Shown here: positions 26,700 to 36,447 of the stretch, one piece after another
How positions within the stretch are numbered: position 1 is the first letter of the stretch
Layout of the letters: the number at the start of each line of letters is the position of its first letter
NCBI GenBank assembly: GCA_030426085.1
Contig: JAUHYW010000001.1
Location: 62,001-126,000, forward strand
Origin: a bacterium
Lineage (GTDB): Bacteria; Myxococcota_A; Bradymonadia; UBA7976; UBA1532
DNA length: 64,000 bases
Direction of reading: 5' to 3'
The notes under the pieces: generated by a model
Database searches by the model: none
Told to the model about the DNA's origin: nothing
The model's input: the letters and a program-made list of their open reading frames with translations, nothing else
Made by a program: the position numbers and the translations under genes

Positions 26700-29600
26700 A
26701 TGGGCCGCCCACACCCTCTGCGCGCTGCGCCTGCCCTCCACCCGGTGGGCTCACCCCTCCCCATCCATCGACGTCTGCCCGCGCTCGCCTGCGCCCTCAC
26801 CGCGCTGGGCTTCTGCGCGGGGCCCCTCGGCTGCGATGACGACGCCGCCCCCGTCATCCGCGAGGTCGATCGGCTGCGCTCCACCGATGACCCGGCGGGG
26901 CCCTACAGCGTCGCGGCCCGGATCACCCCGGGCGACGGGGCCCTGACGGTCGCCCTGCTCTACACCACCGCCGCGCTCGACCCGCTCGGCGCGCCCTGCG
27001 TCGACGGGCCGCCGCCCAGGCCGCCTCGGGGTCCCGGGGTGGGGGACGGCGGCCTCGCCGACGGCCGGTTCGATGGGGGTGTGCTCGACGGTGGCCCGCC
27101 CGACGGCGGCTCACCCGACGCCCCGGACGCTGGCCCGGCCCGGGATGGCGGCTCACCCGACGCACCGGATGCTGGCCCGGCCCGGGACGCGCCGGCCCCC
27201 TGCCATCGGATCGCCCTGCGCCCTGCCGGCGGGAGCTGGCGGGCCGACTTCGACCCCGGGCCGATCCTGCTCGGGGCCCGCGTCCTCTATCGCCTGATCG
27301 CGGTCGACGAGGACGGCGACCGGGCCGTCTGGCCGGAGGAGGGCCCGGCCGCGTTCGACGTGGCCCCGTTCGCGCCGCTGGTCATCGATCAGCTCGCCCC
27401 CACCACCGGCCCGGCCATCGGCGGCACCGAGGTCCTGCTGCGCGGCGAGGGCTTCGGGCCCGGGCTCACCGTGCGCTTCGCCGGTCGCCCGGCGGCGGTG
27501 CGCGTCGAGTCGCCCCGGCTGGCGATCATCGCCACGCCCGGGGGCGCGCCGGGGGTCGTCGAGGTCGAGGTCGAGCGCATCGACCGCCGGGTGCGCTTGC
27601 CCGGCGCCTTCACCTACACCCCGCCGCCGGCCATCGACCGGGTCGACCCCGGCGAGGCGTCGGCCGACACCCCGCTGCTCCTGATCGTCGACGGCGAACG
27701 CTTCGAGCCCGGGTCGCAGATCCGCATCGGCGTGCGCGCCCCGGAGCCGGTCCTGCACGTCGAGCCGACCCGCGTCGTGGCCGACGTGGCGCCCCACCCG
27801 GCGGGCACCGTCGACGTGGCCATCGTCGACCCCTACGGGCAGGAGGCCGTCGCGCCGAGCGCCCTGGTCCTGCGCCCGCCGCCCCGCCTGGACGCGCTCG
27901 ACCCCGCGCAGGGCCCCGACAGCGGCAACACCCCCCTGCGGTTGACCGGCGCCGACTTCCGCCGGCCGGTCGCCGTGTGGTTCGGCGAGCGCCGGGCGGC
28001 CACCGTCAACTTCATCGACGCCGGGACCGTCGCCGCCCGCAGCCCGGTGCACCCCGCGGGCGATGTCGACGTGACGATCTACAACCCCGACGGCCAGTCG
28101 GCGACCCTGCCCGGCGGCTGGCGCTTCATCGGCTCCCCTGTCGTCGATCGGATCGATCCGGACGTCGTCGGGCGCTGCGGCGGGGCGGTGGCCACGCTCT
28201 TCGGGCGCAACTTCGACCCCGACATGCGGGTCCGGATCGACGGGGTCGAGGCCGAGGTGCTCGAGGTCGCCGAGGACGGCACCGAGGCCCGCGTCCGCCT
28301 GCCCCGGGGCGACGTCGGGCCCGCCCGGATCGAGGTCACCGGGGTCGACGGGCGCGTCTTCCGCAGCGATGAGCTGATCGCGTTCGACCGCCGACCCATC
28401 ATCCGCTCGGTCGAGCCGAGCCGCGTCCCCATCTGGGGCCAGGACGACGTCGTGGTGCGCGGGGCCGACCTCGACGCCGTCGCCGCGGTGCAGATCGGGG
28501 AGCGGGCCGCCCCCGGCTTCGAGATCGTGCCGGGCGAAGACCCGTGCGACGGTCGGCTCCTGGTGGACACGCCCCCCGGGGAGGACGGGCCGGCCGAGCT
28601 GCGGCTGGACGACGCGCTCGGCGAGGCCGCTCGCCTGCCGGACGGGTTGACCTATGTCGCGCCGCGCATCGAGCCCGCCACCGGCCTCCAGCCGGGCTAC
28701 ACCAACGCGACGCTCGCCGGGGTGGGCCTCGTGGCTGATCTGGCCTTCACCATCGGCGGCCGGGCGCCGCGGGCGGTCGAGCGCGTCAGCGACGAGCTGT
28801 GGCGCGTCGTGACCCCGTCCGGTGAGCCGGGGGCGGCCCCGCTGCGCTTCGCCCTCGCCCGCAGCGGGCGCAGCGCCACCGTCGAGCCGGGCTTCGTCTA
28901 CACCGTCTTCCGCGATCGCACCGCGGGCCGCCTGACGGCCCCGGGCGACTGCAACGACGTCTCGGTGGCCGATCTGGACGGCGACGGGCGGCCGGATGTC
29001 ATCGGCGCGTTCGGCGGCATGGGCGCGGTCGAGCCCACCGTGCAGCCGCCGGCGGTCTTCCTCAACCGCGGCGGGCGCTTCGACCGACGCCCGCTCGACC
29101 CCTCGGGCAACGGCATCAACGCCCGGCTGGGCGACGTGGACGGCGACGGCGCCCTCGACGCGCTCTTCGCCAACCTCTCGGGCCCCGAGAACCGCCTGTT
29201 CCTCGGCGACGGAGCCGGCGGCTTCCGCCTCGACCCCCGCTTCCCGGGCACCGACTCGAGCTACGACGCCGACTTCGTCGACGTGGACGGCGACGGGGAT
29301 CTCGACGTCTTCTCGCTGCGCATCGGCTCGCCCCAGGGGGGCAACGCCAACGGCCCGGAGCAGCTCTGGCTCAATCAGGGCGGGCGCTTCGTCGACGCCT
29401 CCGACCGGCTGCCCTTCGACCCCGGCGACGTGCACGACCACGACTTCGACCACGGCGACCTCGACGGCGACGGCCGGCCCGACATCGTGATCGTCGTCGA
29501 CAACCTGTCGGAGAACTTCGCCACCGCCCGCAGCCGGCTGTGGATGAACCGGGGCGACGGCCGCTTCGAACTGCGGGACAGCCCGTTCAACGACGTGCGC

Positions 29601-30068
29601 GGCGACTGGCTCGACGTGAAGCTCGTCGACCTCGACGGCGACGGCGACCTCGACGTCGTGATGCCCCAGGACTACCTCGAGGGCTTCTCGCTGCCCGGCA
29701 CCCCGCCGGTGGCGCTGTACTTCAACGATGGCGACGCCGGCTTCGTCGCGGCCCACGAGCGCATCCGGGGCATGCCCCGCCTGCCGGCCTACGAGGCGGT
29801 GCCGGTCGACCTCGACGCCGACGGCGACCTCGACCTGCTCATCGCGGTCTACGGCATCCTCTACGGCGACGGCACCATCGAGCCCTTCGGCAGCGTGCTG
29901 CTGCTCAACGACGGCACCGCCCGCTGGTTCGAGGCCAGCTCGGCCTTCGTCGACCTGCCCGTCATCGCCAGCGCCAACTACGCCGTCGCCGACTTCGACG
30001 GCGACGGCGACCTCGACCTCTTCGAGTGCGCCGCCCGGGGTCAATCGCGCCTCTGGATCAGGGACTGA
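26700..30068 (+). CDS. large surface lipoprotein with IPT/TIG domains and FG-GAP/VCBS-type calcium repeats
   Basis: 1122 aa from the ATG at 26700 (CGGAG 7-8 bp upstream; ATG 26676 or GTG 26745 are alternatives). The signal peptide ends in lipobox PLGC. A Gly/Asp/Pro-rich linker contains a duplicated 14-residue unit. Several IPT/TIG immunoglobulin-like domains follow (repeated pattern: IDRVDP, GG or DTPL, then GxxFxPG, e.g. LAPTTGPAIGGTEVLLRGEG). The C-terminal third has FG-GAP/VCBS blades with repeated calcium loops: DLDGDGRPDV, DVDGDGALDA, DVDGDGDLDV, DLDGDGDLDV and DFDGDGDLDL. It probably forms a beta-propeller on the cell surface for adhesion or binding. No catalytic motif was seen. Confidence 0.85.
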   Translation: MGRPHPLRAAPALHPVGSPLPIHRRLPALACALTALGFCAGPLGCDDDAAPVIREVDRLRSTDDPAGPYSVAARITPGDGALTVALLYTTAALDPLGAPCVDGPPPRPPRGPGVGDGGLADGRFDGGVLDGGPPDGGSPDAPDAGPARDGGSPDAPDAGPARDAPAPCHRIALRPAGGSWRADFDPGPILLGARVLYRLIAVDEDGDRAVWPEEGPAAFDVAPFAPLVIDQLAPTTGPAIGGTEVLLRGEGFGPGLTVRFAGRPAAVRVESPRLAIIATPGGAPGVVEVEVERIDRRVRLPGAFTYTPPPAIDRVDPGEASADTPLLLIVDGERFEPGSQIRIGVRAPEPVLHVEPTRVVADVAPHPAGTVDVAIVDPYGQEAVAPSALVLRPPPRLDALDPAQGPDSGNTPLRLTGADFRRPVAVWFGERRAATVNFIDAGTVAARSPVHPAGDVDVTIYNPDGQSATLPGGWRFIGSPVVDRIDPDVVGRCGGAVATLFGRNFDPDMRVRIDGVEAEVLEVAEDGTEARVRLPRGDVGPARIEVTGVDGRVFRSDELIAFDRRPIIRSVEPSRVPIWGQDDVVVRGADLDAVAAVQIGERAAPGFEIVPGEDPCDGRLLVDTPPGEDGPAELRLDDALGEAARLPDGLTYVAPRIEPATGLQPGYTNATLAGVGLVADLAFTIGGRAPRAVERVSDELWRVVTPSGEPGAAPLRFALARSGRSATVEPGFVYTVFRDRTAGRLTAPGDCNDVSVADLDGDGRPDVIGAFGGMGAVEPTVQPPAVFLNRGGRFDRRPLDPSGNGINARLGDVDGDGALDALFANLSGPENRLFLGDGAGGFRLDPRFPGTDSSYDADFVDVDGDGDLDVFSLRIGSPQGGNANGPEQLWLNQGGRFVDASDRLPFDPGDVHDHDFDHGDLDGDGRPDIVIVVDNLSENFATARSRLWMNRGDGRFELRDSPFNDVRGDWLDVKLVDLDGDGDLDVVMPQDYLEGFSLPGTPPVALYFNDGDAGFVAAHERIRGMPRLPAYEAVPVDLDADGDLDLLIAVYGILYGDGTIEPFGSVLLLNDGTARWFEASSAFVDLPVIASANYAVADFDGDGDLDLFECAARGQSRLWIRD
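27102..27185 (+). repeat. tandem duplication of a 42-bp unit inside the IPT lipoprotein linker
   Basis: Two adjacent 42-bp copies (27102-27143 and 27144-27185) differing at three bases. Each encodes the 14 residues DGGSPDAPDAGPAR. The unit is in frame and lies in the disordered linker between lipobox and first Ig-like domain, so copy number could vary without harm. Confidence 0.9.
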
Positions 30069-30162
30069 GGGCCACGGGCCCCGGGGTCTCGGGTGCTTGT
30101 GAGGTCGCCTGCGCGTTGGTAGAACAGGACACCCGGCCCACTGCCGGCCAGAGGAGAACCCC

Positions 30163-31413
30163 GTGAACGAGCTGCCGACGACCCAGGAAGGCCGCGAACG
30201 CGCCCTGCGGGTCTGCCTCGCCCGCATGCGCCGGGCGCCCCTCGACTTCAAGCTGCGGGTCGAGGCCGGTGAGCTGCTCGTCGCCCTCGGAGAGCAGCCC
30301 CGCGGTATCCGCGTCCTGCGGAGCTGCGCCGACTACTTCACCCTCGCCGGCTTCCCCGCCCGCGCGCTGTGGGCCTTGCAGCTCCTCGAGCTGCACGGGG
30401 CCGACGAGGCGGTGGTCGAGCGGGGCCACAACCTGCTCGCCAAGCACTACGCCCGCCGGGTGGGCCGGGAGTGGGGCCCGGCGATCTACGAGATGCCGAT
30501 GCGGCCGGCCCTGCGCCTCGAGCTCGACGAGCTGCCGGCCAGCCTCGAGGGGGTGATGGCCGAGGTCGATCGGCGGGCGACCGACATCATCCGGGGGGTC
30601 AACTTCCCCGACAAGCTGCCCCGGTTCCCGCTGCTCGGGCAGCTCGACGAGGCGCCGTTCTCGACCGTGGCCCGGGCGATGCGCCTGCGCCGGGTCGACG
30701 ACGGGGTCGCCCTCGTCGAAGAGGGTCAGCCGGGCAAGTCGGTGCACATCGTGGTGATGGGCCGGGCGCGGGTGATCAAGCACCACCCCGACGGCCGCAT
30801 CTCCAAGCTGGCCACGCTCGACGAGGGCGACATCTTCGGCGAGATGGCCCTCATCACCGAGTCGCCCCGGGTCGCGACGGTCGTGGCCGAAGGCCGGGTC
30901 GACGCATTCGAACTGCCCCGCTCGGTGCTCGACGACCTCGGCCCCGACGCCGACACGCTGCAGAGCGTGCTCACCCGGCACGTCTCCGATCGCATGGTCA
31001 ACAACCTCATCAACCTCTCGCCGGTGTTCAAGGGGCTGTCCCGGCGCCAGCGCACGAGCCTGATGGAGCGCTTCGAGTCGCGCCTCTTCGAGGCCGACGC
31101 CGACATCATCCGCGAAGGCGAGCCGAGCGGGGGCCTGTTCGTGATCCTCGACGGCATGGTGAAGGTGGTCCGGCGCCACGACGGCGAGCTGCGCACGCTC
31201 AACCTGCTGCGCGAAGGCGACCTGATGGGTGAGATCTCGCTCATCCACAACTCGGCGGCCACGGCGACCTGCACCGCCACCCGGCGTACGATGGCGCTGT
31301 TCCTCTCGCGCAAGGACTTCGACCAGGCCGCCCGCGACTTCCCCGGCATGCGCGAGCGCATCAGCCAGCTCGGCGAGATCCGGCTGCTGGACAACATCTA
31401 CACGCTCGCCTGA
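30163..31413 (+). CDS. protein with two cyclic-nucleotide-binding (CAP_ED) domains
   Basis: 416 aa from a GTG with AGAGGAG upstream. The N-terminal 110 residues are a helical, TPR-like part (FKLRVEAGELLVALGEQPRG). Two cNMP-binding domains follow. The first (about 165-285) has LVEEGQPGKSVHIVVMGRAR and GDIFGEMALITESPRVATV; the second (about 290-405) has DIIREGEPSGGLFVILDG and GDLMGEISLIHNSAATATC. The phosphate-binding cassette GE(M/I)(A/S)LI is present in both, each with an Arg or Ala after it. No helix-turn-helix was seen, so it is a signalling protein rather than a transcription factor. Confidence 0.87.
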   Translation: MNELPTTQEGRERALRVCLARMRRAPLDFKLRVEAGELLVALGEQPRGIRVLRSCADYFTLAGFPARALWALQLLELHGADEAVVERGHNLLAKHYARRVGREWGPAIYEMPMRPALRLELDELPASLEGVMAEVDRRATDIIRGVNFPDKLPRFPLLGQLDEAPFSTVARAMRLRRVDDGVALVEEGQPGKSVHIVVMGRARVIKHHPDGRISKLATLDEGDIFGEMALITESPRVATVVAEGRVDAFELPRSVLDDLGPDADTLQSVLTRHVSDRMVNNLINLSPVFKGLSRRQRTSLMERFESRLFEADADIIREGEPSGGLFVILDGMVKVVRRHDGELRTLNLLREGDLMGEISLIHNSAATATCTATRRTMALFLSRKDFDQAARDFPGMRERISQLGEIRLLDNIYTLA

Positions 31414-31471
31414 GCGCCCCGCGAAATCGACCGCGGGCGGCGCCCGTGCTCCGATTCACCTCGGAGCCACC

Positions 31472-32157
31472 GTGAGCAACCCGACCCCCGACGCCCATCA
31501 CATGACCGCCGCGGTCCGCCGCAAAGGCGCCCGCACCCGGCGGCAGCACGGGCTCTTCAACCGTTGGGACCCGGCAAGAAACAGCTCGGGGCTGCGGCCG
31601 CCATCTCGACCCCCATTCGCCGCTTACCTCCTCGCGCACTTCCTCGACGCGCCCCCTGGTGCGCTCGCCCTTCGGGCTGCGCGCCGGGCCTACGCCCCGT
31701 CGGGTCGCGGGCTTGGCCCCCTTCGTCGTGCGCTGCGGGGGCGCTGGCGACTGGGGGCCGATCTGGCGCCCTCGCCTGGCCGAGTTGTTTCTTGCCGGGC
31801 CCTGACGTGCGCGCGCTGCAAGGCCCCCGGGCCGACCGCATCCGGTCCCGCATCGACGAGATCGACGCCCTGCTCGCCCGGGACACCCGGGTCGAGAAGG
31901 CGCCGGTCTGGCGGGGCGGCGAGCGGGTGGGCACGACCGAGCGGGCGCTGCCGCTCCTGCCCTCGGAGCGCGCGCTGCACATGGCCCGCCGTCGCCGGCT
32001 GCGGGAGAGCCTCGACGCGCTCGCCCCGCCCGAGCTGAGGCGGGACTTCCTGGCGATGCTGCCGGGCTACGCCGAGCAGCACGGCTTCGATCGGGAGATT
32101 ATGCTGGCGGTGGGGGTCCCGGCGCGCGACCTCGACGAGGCTGGCATCGCCGACTGA
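31472..32157 (+). pseudogene. small hypothetical gene interrupted by a 230-bp inserted element
   Basis: Two parts of one reading frame can be recovered. From the GTG at 31472 (MSNPTPDAHHMTAAVRRKGA) it reads 33 codons to GAC at 31568-31570. The second part resumes at GTG 31807 (VRALQGPRADRIRSRIDEID) and runs to the stop at 32157. Removing 31571-31806 joins them as GLFNRWD-VRALQGPRADR and gives a 149-aa protein with good coding character. The intervening DNA shifts the frame by two bases. Alternatively a shorter protein may still be made from 31807 or from the TTG at 31564. Function unknown; the second half is Arg/Leu-rich and helical, ending AVGVPARDLDEAGIAD. Confidence 0.6.
31570..31799. mobile_element. 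MITE-like element with 20-bp terminal inverted repeats
   Basis: Left end CCCGGCAAGAAACAGCTCGG (31570-31589) and right end CCGAGTTGTTTCTTGCCGGG (31780-31799) are inverted copies with one mismatch. The 190 bp between them has no credible ORF but contains short palindromes (e.g. GCGCTCGCCCTTCGGGCTGCGC region near 31659). GAC occurs just outside both ends (31568-31570, 31804-31806) and could be a 3-bp target duplication. No transposase is present, so movement would need an enzyme encoded elsewhere. I saw no second copy in the window. It splits a small gene. Confidence 0.6.
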
Positions 32158-32187
32158 GATCGGCCGCCGGTATGAAGAGGGGAGGGG

Positions 32188-32215
32188 ACCGGCGGGATCG
32201 GGTGACCCCGCCGGT
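32188..32215. terminator. 9-bp perfect hairpin between convergent genes
   Basis: ACCGGCGGG (32188-32196) pairs perfectly with CCCGCCGGT (32207-32215) around a 10-nt loop. It sits between the end of the interrupted gene (32157) and the end of the metalloprotease gene (32230, minus strand). There is no T-tract on either side, so it is a possible but unproven bidirectional terminator. Confidence 0.4.
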
Positions 32216-32229
32216 GTCTCAGGGGCGTC

Positions 32230-35200
32230 TCAGAGGCTGCCGATACCCAGCAGATCCGAGATGTAGACCAGGTTCGACAGGCGGTCTTCCTGCGACGTCA
32301 TCCGGTTCTGCAGGCGGGACAGCTTGAGGTCGGCCTCGTCCCGCGACATGCCGTCGGGCAGCACGTAGCTCGGATCCTCGTCATGCCGGTCGATGGCCGT
32401 GGCGAGCTCCATGTACTGCGCCCGCAGCAGGTTGCACCGGTTGATGGCCTGCACCGCGACGCTGGGCAGGTTGTCGATGCGGGCCGCAGCGAAGCGGCGG
32501 TGGGTCAGCGGGCTGATGCACTCGGCGACGTCCTGCGCCGGGATGTGGCTGATGTCGAAGCCGGTCTGACCCCCGATCTCGAACACTCGGGCCGAGTTGG
32601 TGAAGGTCAGGTCGAAGTACACCGGCGTATCGATCATCGCGTAGATGATGGAGTAGATGTTCACCTGCGTCGAGGCGCCGGGCTCGACCGGGCGACCGAC
32701 CGGCTCGTCCTCGATCAGCTCCACCTCGGCGTCGAAGAAGCTGCCGTCCCAGAAGGTGCGCTCGATCAGCCGGATCTCCTCGCCGCCGTCCTGCGCCGGC
32801 ACCTTCTGGAAGTGCATCGGCTTGCGGTTGAAGTCGCCGGCCATGTACGTGCCGAGCAGGTCGATGTAGGCCCCGGGGAAGAAGTCGTAGAAGTTGAGCT
32901 GGAACCGCTCGTCGGTTGCGCCGGCGTCGACGCCCCAGTCGCGGCGGGTCAGGGTCTCGATGGCGGCGATCTTGTCGTAGAACACGCCGACGTACGACAG
33001 CCGCTCCACGCCGAAGTAGCCGTCCTCGTAGCTCGAGTACAGCGGCTTGCCGAGGCCCAGCGGGATGTTGATGACCTCGTCCCCGGTGATCGCGTCGTCG
33101 ACCAGGTTCTCCTCGAGGTTGGTGTAGACCTGAAGGTCCTTGTCCCACTCGTAGGAGCCCGACTCGGGCTGGGCCAGCACGTTGCCCAGGAAGTCGAAGC
33201 CGGTCACCGTCGCCCGCATCATGTCGTAGAAGCCGCCCGGGCCGTCGTTGTTGAGGAAGCCCGGCTCGTAGAAGTACTTGTACAGCATCGACTGCATCTG
33301 GTCGCCGATGACCGAGAAGTAGCGGTTGAAGACGCGGCTGAAGTAGCTCCAGGTCTGGAAGCTCGCCCGGTAGCGACGGAAGTTGTTGAAGACGAACATG
33401 CGCTCGTAGGCGTCGATCATGCTGCGCACGATCTCCTCCGAGCTCTCGCCCTCGTCGAAGCGGTTGCAGAACGGCTGATCGGACACCCGGTCATCGCTGC
33501 AGAAGGCCTGCCGCGGGTTGTACCGGCCCGACGACTTCTCGTCCTCGTCCCAGTTCGAGCAGAACGAGGCGCCGAGGCTCTGGCTGAAGCGGCAGGTCTG
33601 GCCGCTGCTCGCCGAGGGGCAGTCGGCGTTCTGGTTGCACAGCTCACCGCCGGCGTACCACCGGACGTGGGTCCGGTCGTGCAGCGGGTGCACGCCCGCG
33701 TCGGGGCTGGTGTTGACGCAGTCCTCGGGGCGGGTCCCGGTGCAGTTCACCCGGTCGACGAGGCCGGCGTAGAGGAAGCGCATGGCGGCCCGGTCGTAGC
33801 TGCCGAGGCCCTGCCAGTCGCCGTAGTAGGCGGCGTGGTAGTCCATGATCGAGCTGTACTTGTACAGCCGCGAGCCGTTGGACTCCTCGATCTCGCGCAG
33901 CAGCATCCGGTCGCGGGCCCACTGCTCGTAGCGCTCGTTGAACTGCGCCTCGGTCTCGTCGTTGTCCCGGAACGGATCGAGGTCGGCCGGCGCCGGGCGC
34001 CCGTACTCTTCCTCGAACTCGGTGCGCGAGCGCATCTTGATGTCCCAGTACTCGGGGAAGTAGTTGGCCCGGTCGAACGACGCGATGAAGTTGTGGCGCA
34101 GGCCCATGTTGTGGCCGAGCTCGTGCAGGGTGACCGCCTTGAAGGCGTTGACCCGCAGCACGTGCAGCAGCTCCTCGCGGCTCAGATCCATGTGCTGCTG
34201 CACGAAGTGCCACAGCCCGTTGTCGGTGAAGAGGTAGTCGGCGGGCTCGGCGGCCCGGGCCGACAGCGCGTCGATGCGCTTGCGCAGCCGGTCGACCCCG
34301 TTGCCCCCGGGCGGGGCGAGGGGGTCGACGAGCGCCAGCTCCTCGTCGGTCAGCTCGGCGCCCGAGGTCGCCAGGCCGCCCGAGATCTCATAGGCGAGCT
34401 GGTCGGGCACCATCGCCCGCGACAGCCCCGCCTGGCGCAGCTTCTCACGGCGGGTGTGCAGCGTGCCCCGGAACTGCTTCAGCTCGTCGAAGTTGGCCTT
34501 GATCTCGGCCATGCGCTCCGAGCCGGCCATGTTGGCGAACTGCTGCATCGAGCCGGTCAGCGCGGTCACCGGGGTGGTCGGCCCCTGCTTGTAGCCCTGG
34601 GCCTGCATGATCTCGAGCGTGCGCTTGCCGCGCAGGAACTCGTTCTCGTTGATGGCCTGGCAGCCGTTGGGCAGCGTCTCGCCCTCGAGCGCGCGGTTGG
34701 CGCACTCGATGTCGATCATGTCGGCGACGCGGGTCTCGAGGAAGTCGAAGCAGCCGGCGCCGTAGACGTAGGCCACGGCGTTGATCAGCTCACCGGTCTC
34801 GGGGTCGTTGGCCGGGCCGCCGACGCCGCAGGGCTGCCCCTGGCCCGGATCCTCGATGAAGGCGATGAAGTTGTAGCGCAGGTCGCCGAGGAACTGCTCC
34901 CCGGTGTTCTGGCGCAACTCGAAGGCGCACTCGCCCTCCATGCGCCAGCCGCGGTCGGTCGGCGAGCACTGGTCGGCGGGGGTGCCGCCCTCGCACACCA
35001 CCCGGCAGGTCTCGGTGAGGTCGACGCCGGGCTTGATGCCGTTGAACGCGTCGTTCCACTCCTTGGCGATCTCGAAGGCGGCCGGGATCAGGTCGGCGGG
35101 GAAGGTGCGGTTGAGGTAGTAGACGATCGGCTCGATCTCCCGATCCCGCAGGGGGATGGGGGTGCACTCGCCCTCGGCGTTGCAGGTCTTGGTCTGCTTC

Positions 35201-36234
35201 CACATCTTGAAGCGGGTGCCGAGGTACTGCTTGAAGTCGGTCTCACCGCGGCCGTTGATGTAGGTCCGCTTGATGACCCGCCACACGCCGACCCGCTCGA
35301 ACAGCTCGTCGGGGTAGTACAGCGGCTCGTAGGCTTCCTCCGGGGCGCGGTCGGGCACCCGCACGAACGAGTAGCGCATGCCGAGCTGCGAGTTGGTGCA
35401 CGCCGGGCCCGACCCGTAGATCGAGGTGAAGAAGCAGCCATAGACCGCCCCGTAGCCCTCGCCGGGGTCGATGGTCATGCGCTCGGTGAACATGATCCGA
35501 TCGTTCTCGATGATCGGCGGCAGGTAGCCCTCTTCGCACTGGCTGTAGTCGGTCGAGCCATCCTCCCGCTTCACGCGGCAGTCGCCGTCCCGCTCTTGCA
35601 CGTAGTACTGCGCGACCGGGGCGCCGACCCAGCCCAGGGCAGCCTGGGAGTAGAGGTTGAGGTCGACGTTGGCCACGTTCTGGTTGGCCCAGTCGATGCG
35701 GATGTAGTCCCGCTCGTACCAGTGCCGGTCCGAGGTGTTCTCGACGATGACGTTCGACTGCTCACCGGTCGCCGAGTTGTACTGGCGGATGACGTCGATG
35801 TGTTTGATCGAGTAGGCCGCGACCGGGTGGGTGCACGGGAACAGCTCCCCGTTGTCGGCGTCGGCCCGGGCCTCGGCCTTGTCCCGGTTCTCCTCGTCGC
35901 CTTCGGTGCGGCCGTTGCTGTTGCCGCCCAGGATGATCTCGTCGACCCGGCAGGCGTAGAGGAGGTCCTCCTCCATGTGCCACCGGATCTTGTAGGCGGG
36001 AAAGTCCTCGCCCCCGATGTGGTACTCCTGCCGATCCCCGATGAACGAGCCCGACGCTTCGTAGGGCACGTCGACCACCGTCCGGGCGAAGTACCACTCC
36101 CCCTGGAAAAGGTCCTTGTTGATCAGGTTCGGCTGCGTGCGATCGATGTCCGCCACGGGATCGGCGCAACCGCCGAGCCACATGGACGCACCGAGGGTCA
36201 GCAGCAGGCCACCCCTGAGGCCAGTCAACCTCAT
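32230..36234 (-). CDS. very large zinc metalloprotease lipoprotein
   Basis: 1334 aa. The signal peptide ends in the lipobox LGGC (MRLTGLRGGLLLTLGA start). The zinc site is HELGHNMGLRHNF (about residues 703-715), the HExGHxxGxxH pattern of metzincins, with Glu as the catalytic base. The N-terminal 650 residues include several Cys-rich stretches (CRVVCEGGTPADQC, CNAEGECTP) and are probably non-catalytic beta-rich domains. The C-terminal 500 residues contain further Cys motifs (CNQNADCPSASSGQTC) and end in a helical segment. It likely works at the cell surface in digesting prey or matrix protein. Proteins of this size and layout are frequent in Myxococcota. It stands alone. Confidence 0.85.
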   Translation of the reverse strand: MRLTGLRGGLLLTLGASMWLGGCADPVADIDRTQPNLINKDLFQGEWYFARTVVDVPYEASGSFIGDRQEYHIGGEDFPAYKIRWHMEEDLLYACRVDEIILGGNSNGRTEGDEENRDKAEARADADNGELFPCTHPVAAYSIKHIDVIRQYNSATGEQSNVIVENTSDRHWYERDYIRIDWANQNVANVDLNLYSQAALGWVGAPVAQYYVQERDGDCRVKREDGSTDYSQCEEGYLPPIIENDRIMFTERMTIDPGEGYGAVYGCFFTSIYGSGPACTNSQLGMRYSFVRVPDRAPEEAYEPLYYPDELFERVGVWRVIKRTYINGRGETDFKQYLGTRFKMWKQTKTCNAEGECTPIPLRDREIEPIVYYLNRTFPADLIPAAFEIAKEWNDAFNGIKPGVDLTETCRVVCEGGTPADQCSPTDRGWRMEGECAFELRQNTGEQFLGDLRYNFIAFIEDPGQGQPCGVGGPANDPETGELINAVAYVYGAGCFDFLETRVADMIDIECANRALEGETLPNGCQAINENEFLRGKRTLEIMQAQGYKQGPTTPVTALTGSMQQFANMAGSERMAEIKANFDELKQFRGTLHTRREKLRQAGLSRAMVPDQLAYEISGGLATSGAELTDEELALVDPLAPPGGNGVDRLRKRIDALSARAAEPADYLFTDNGLWHFVQQHMDLSREELLHVLRVNAFKAVTLHELGHNMGLRHNFIASFDRANYFPEYWDIKMRSRTEFEEEYGRPAPADLDPFRDNDETEAQFNERYEQWARDRMLLREIEESNGSRLYKYSSIMDYHAAYYGDWQGLGSYDRAAMRFLYAGLVDRVNCTGTRPEDCVNTSPDAGVHPLHDRTHVRWYAGGELCNQNADCPSASSGQTCRFSQSLGASFCSNWDEDEKSSGRYNPRQAFCSDDRVSDQPFCNRFDEGESSEEIVRSMIDAYERMFVFNNFRRYRASFQTWSYFSRVFNRYFSVIGDQMQSMLYKYFYEPGFLNNDGPGGFYDMMRATVTGFDFLGNVLAQPESGSYEWDKDLQVYTNLEENLVDDAITGDEVINIPLGLGKPLYSSYEDGYFGVERLSYVGVFYDKIAAIETLTRRDWGVDAGATDERFQLNFYDFFPGAYIDLLGTYMAGDFNRKPMHFQKVPAQDGGEEIRLIERTFWDGSFFDAEVELIEDEPVGRPVEPGASTQVNIYSIIYAMIDTPVYFDLTFTNSARVFEIGGQTGFDISHIPAQDVAECISPLTHRRFAAARIDNLPSVAVQAINRCNLLRAQYMELATAIDRHDEDPSYVLPDGMSRDEADLKLSRLQNRMTSQEDRLSNLVYISDLLGIGSL

Positions 36235-36447
36235 GTCATCCTCCGGAATGCGGTCCTCGCGCCAGCCGCGACCGCGCTATGGATGTGTGTGCCGGCCAGC
36301 GACCGACGTACGACCAATCGGGTTTATCGGGGCTGTCGGCGTGCTGTCAAGCGCGCACACGCCCCGCCCGGTCGGTTGGACGTACGGGTCGAACCGATGG
36401 TGATGTCGAAAAAAACGGCCGTCGGTGAAATACGGCGGGCCCGGTCG

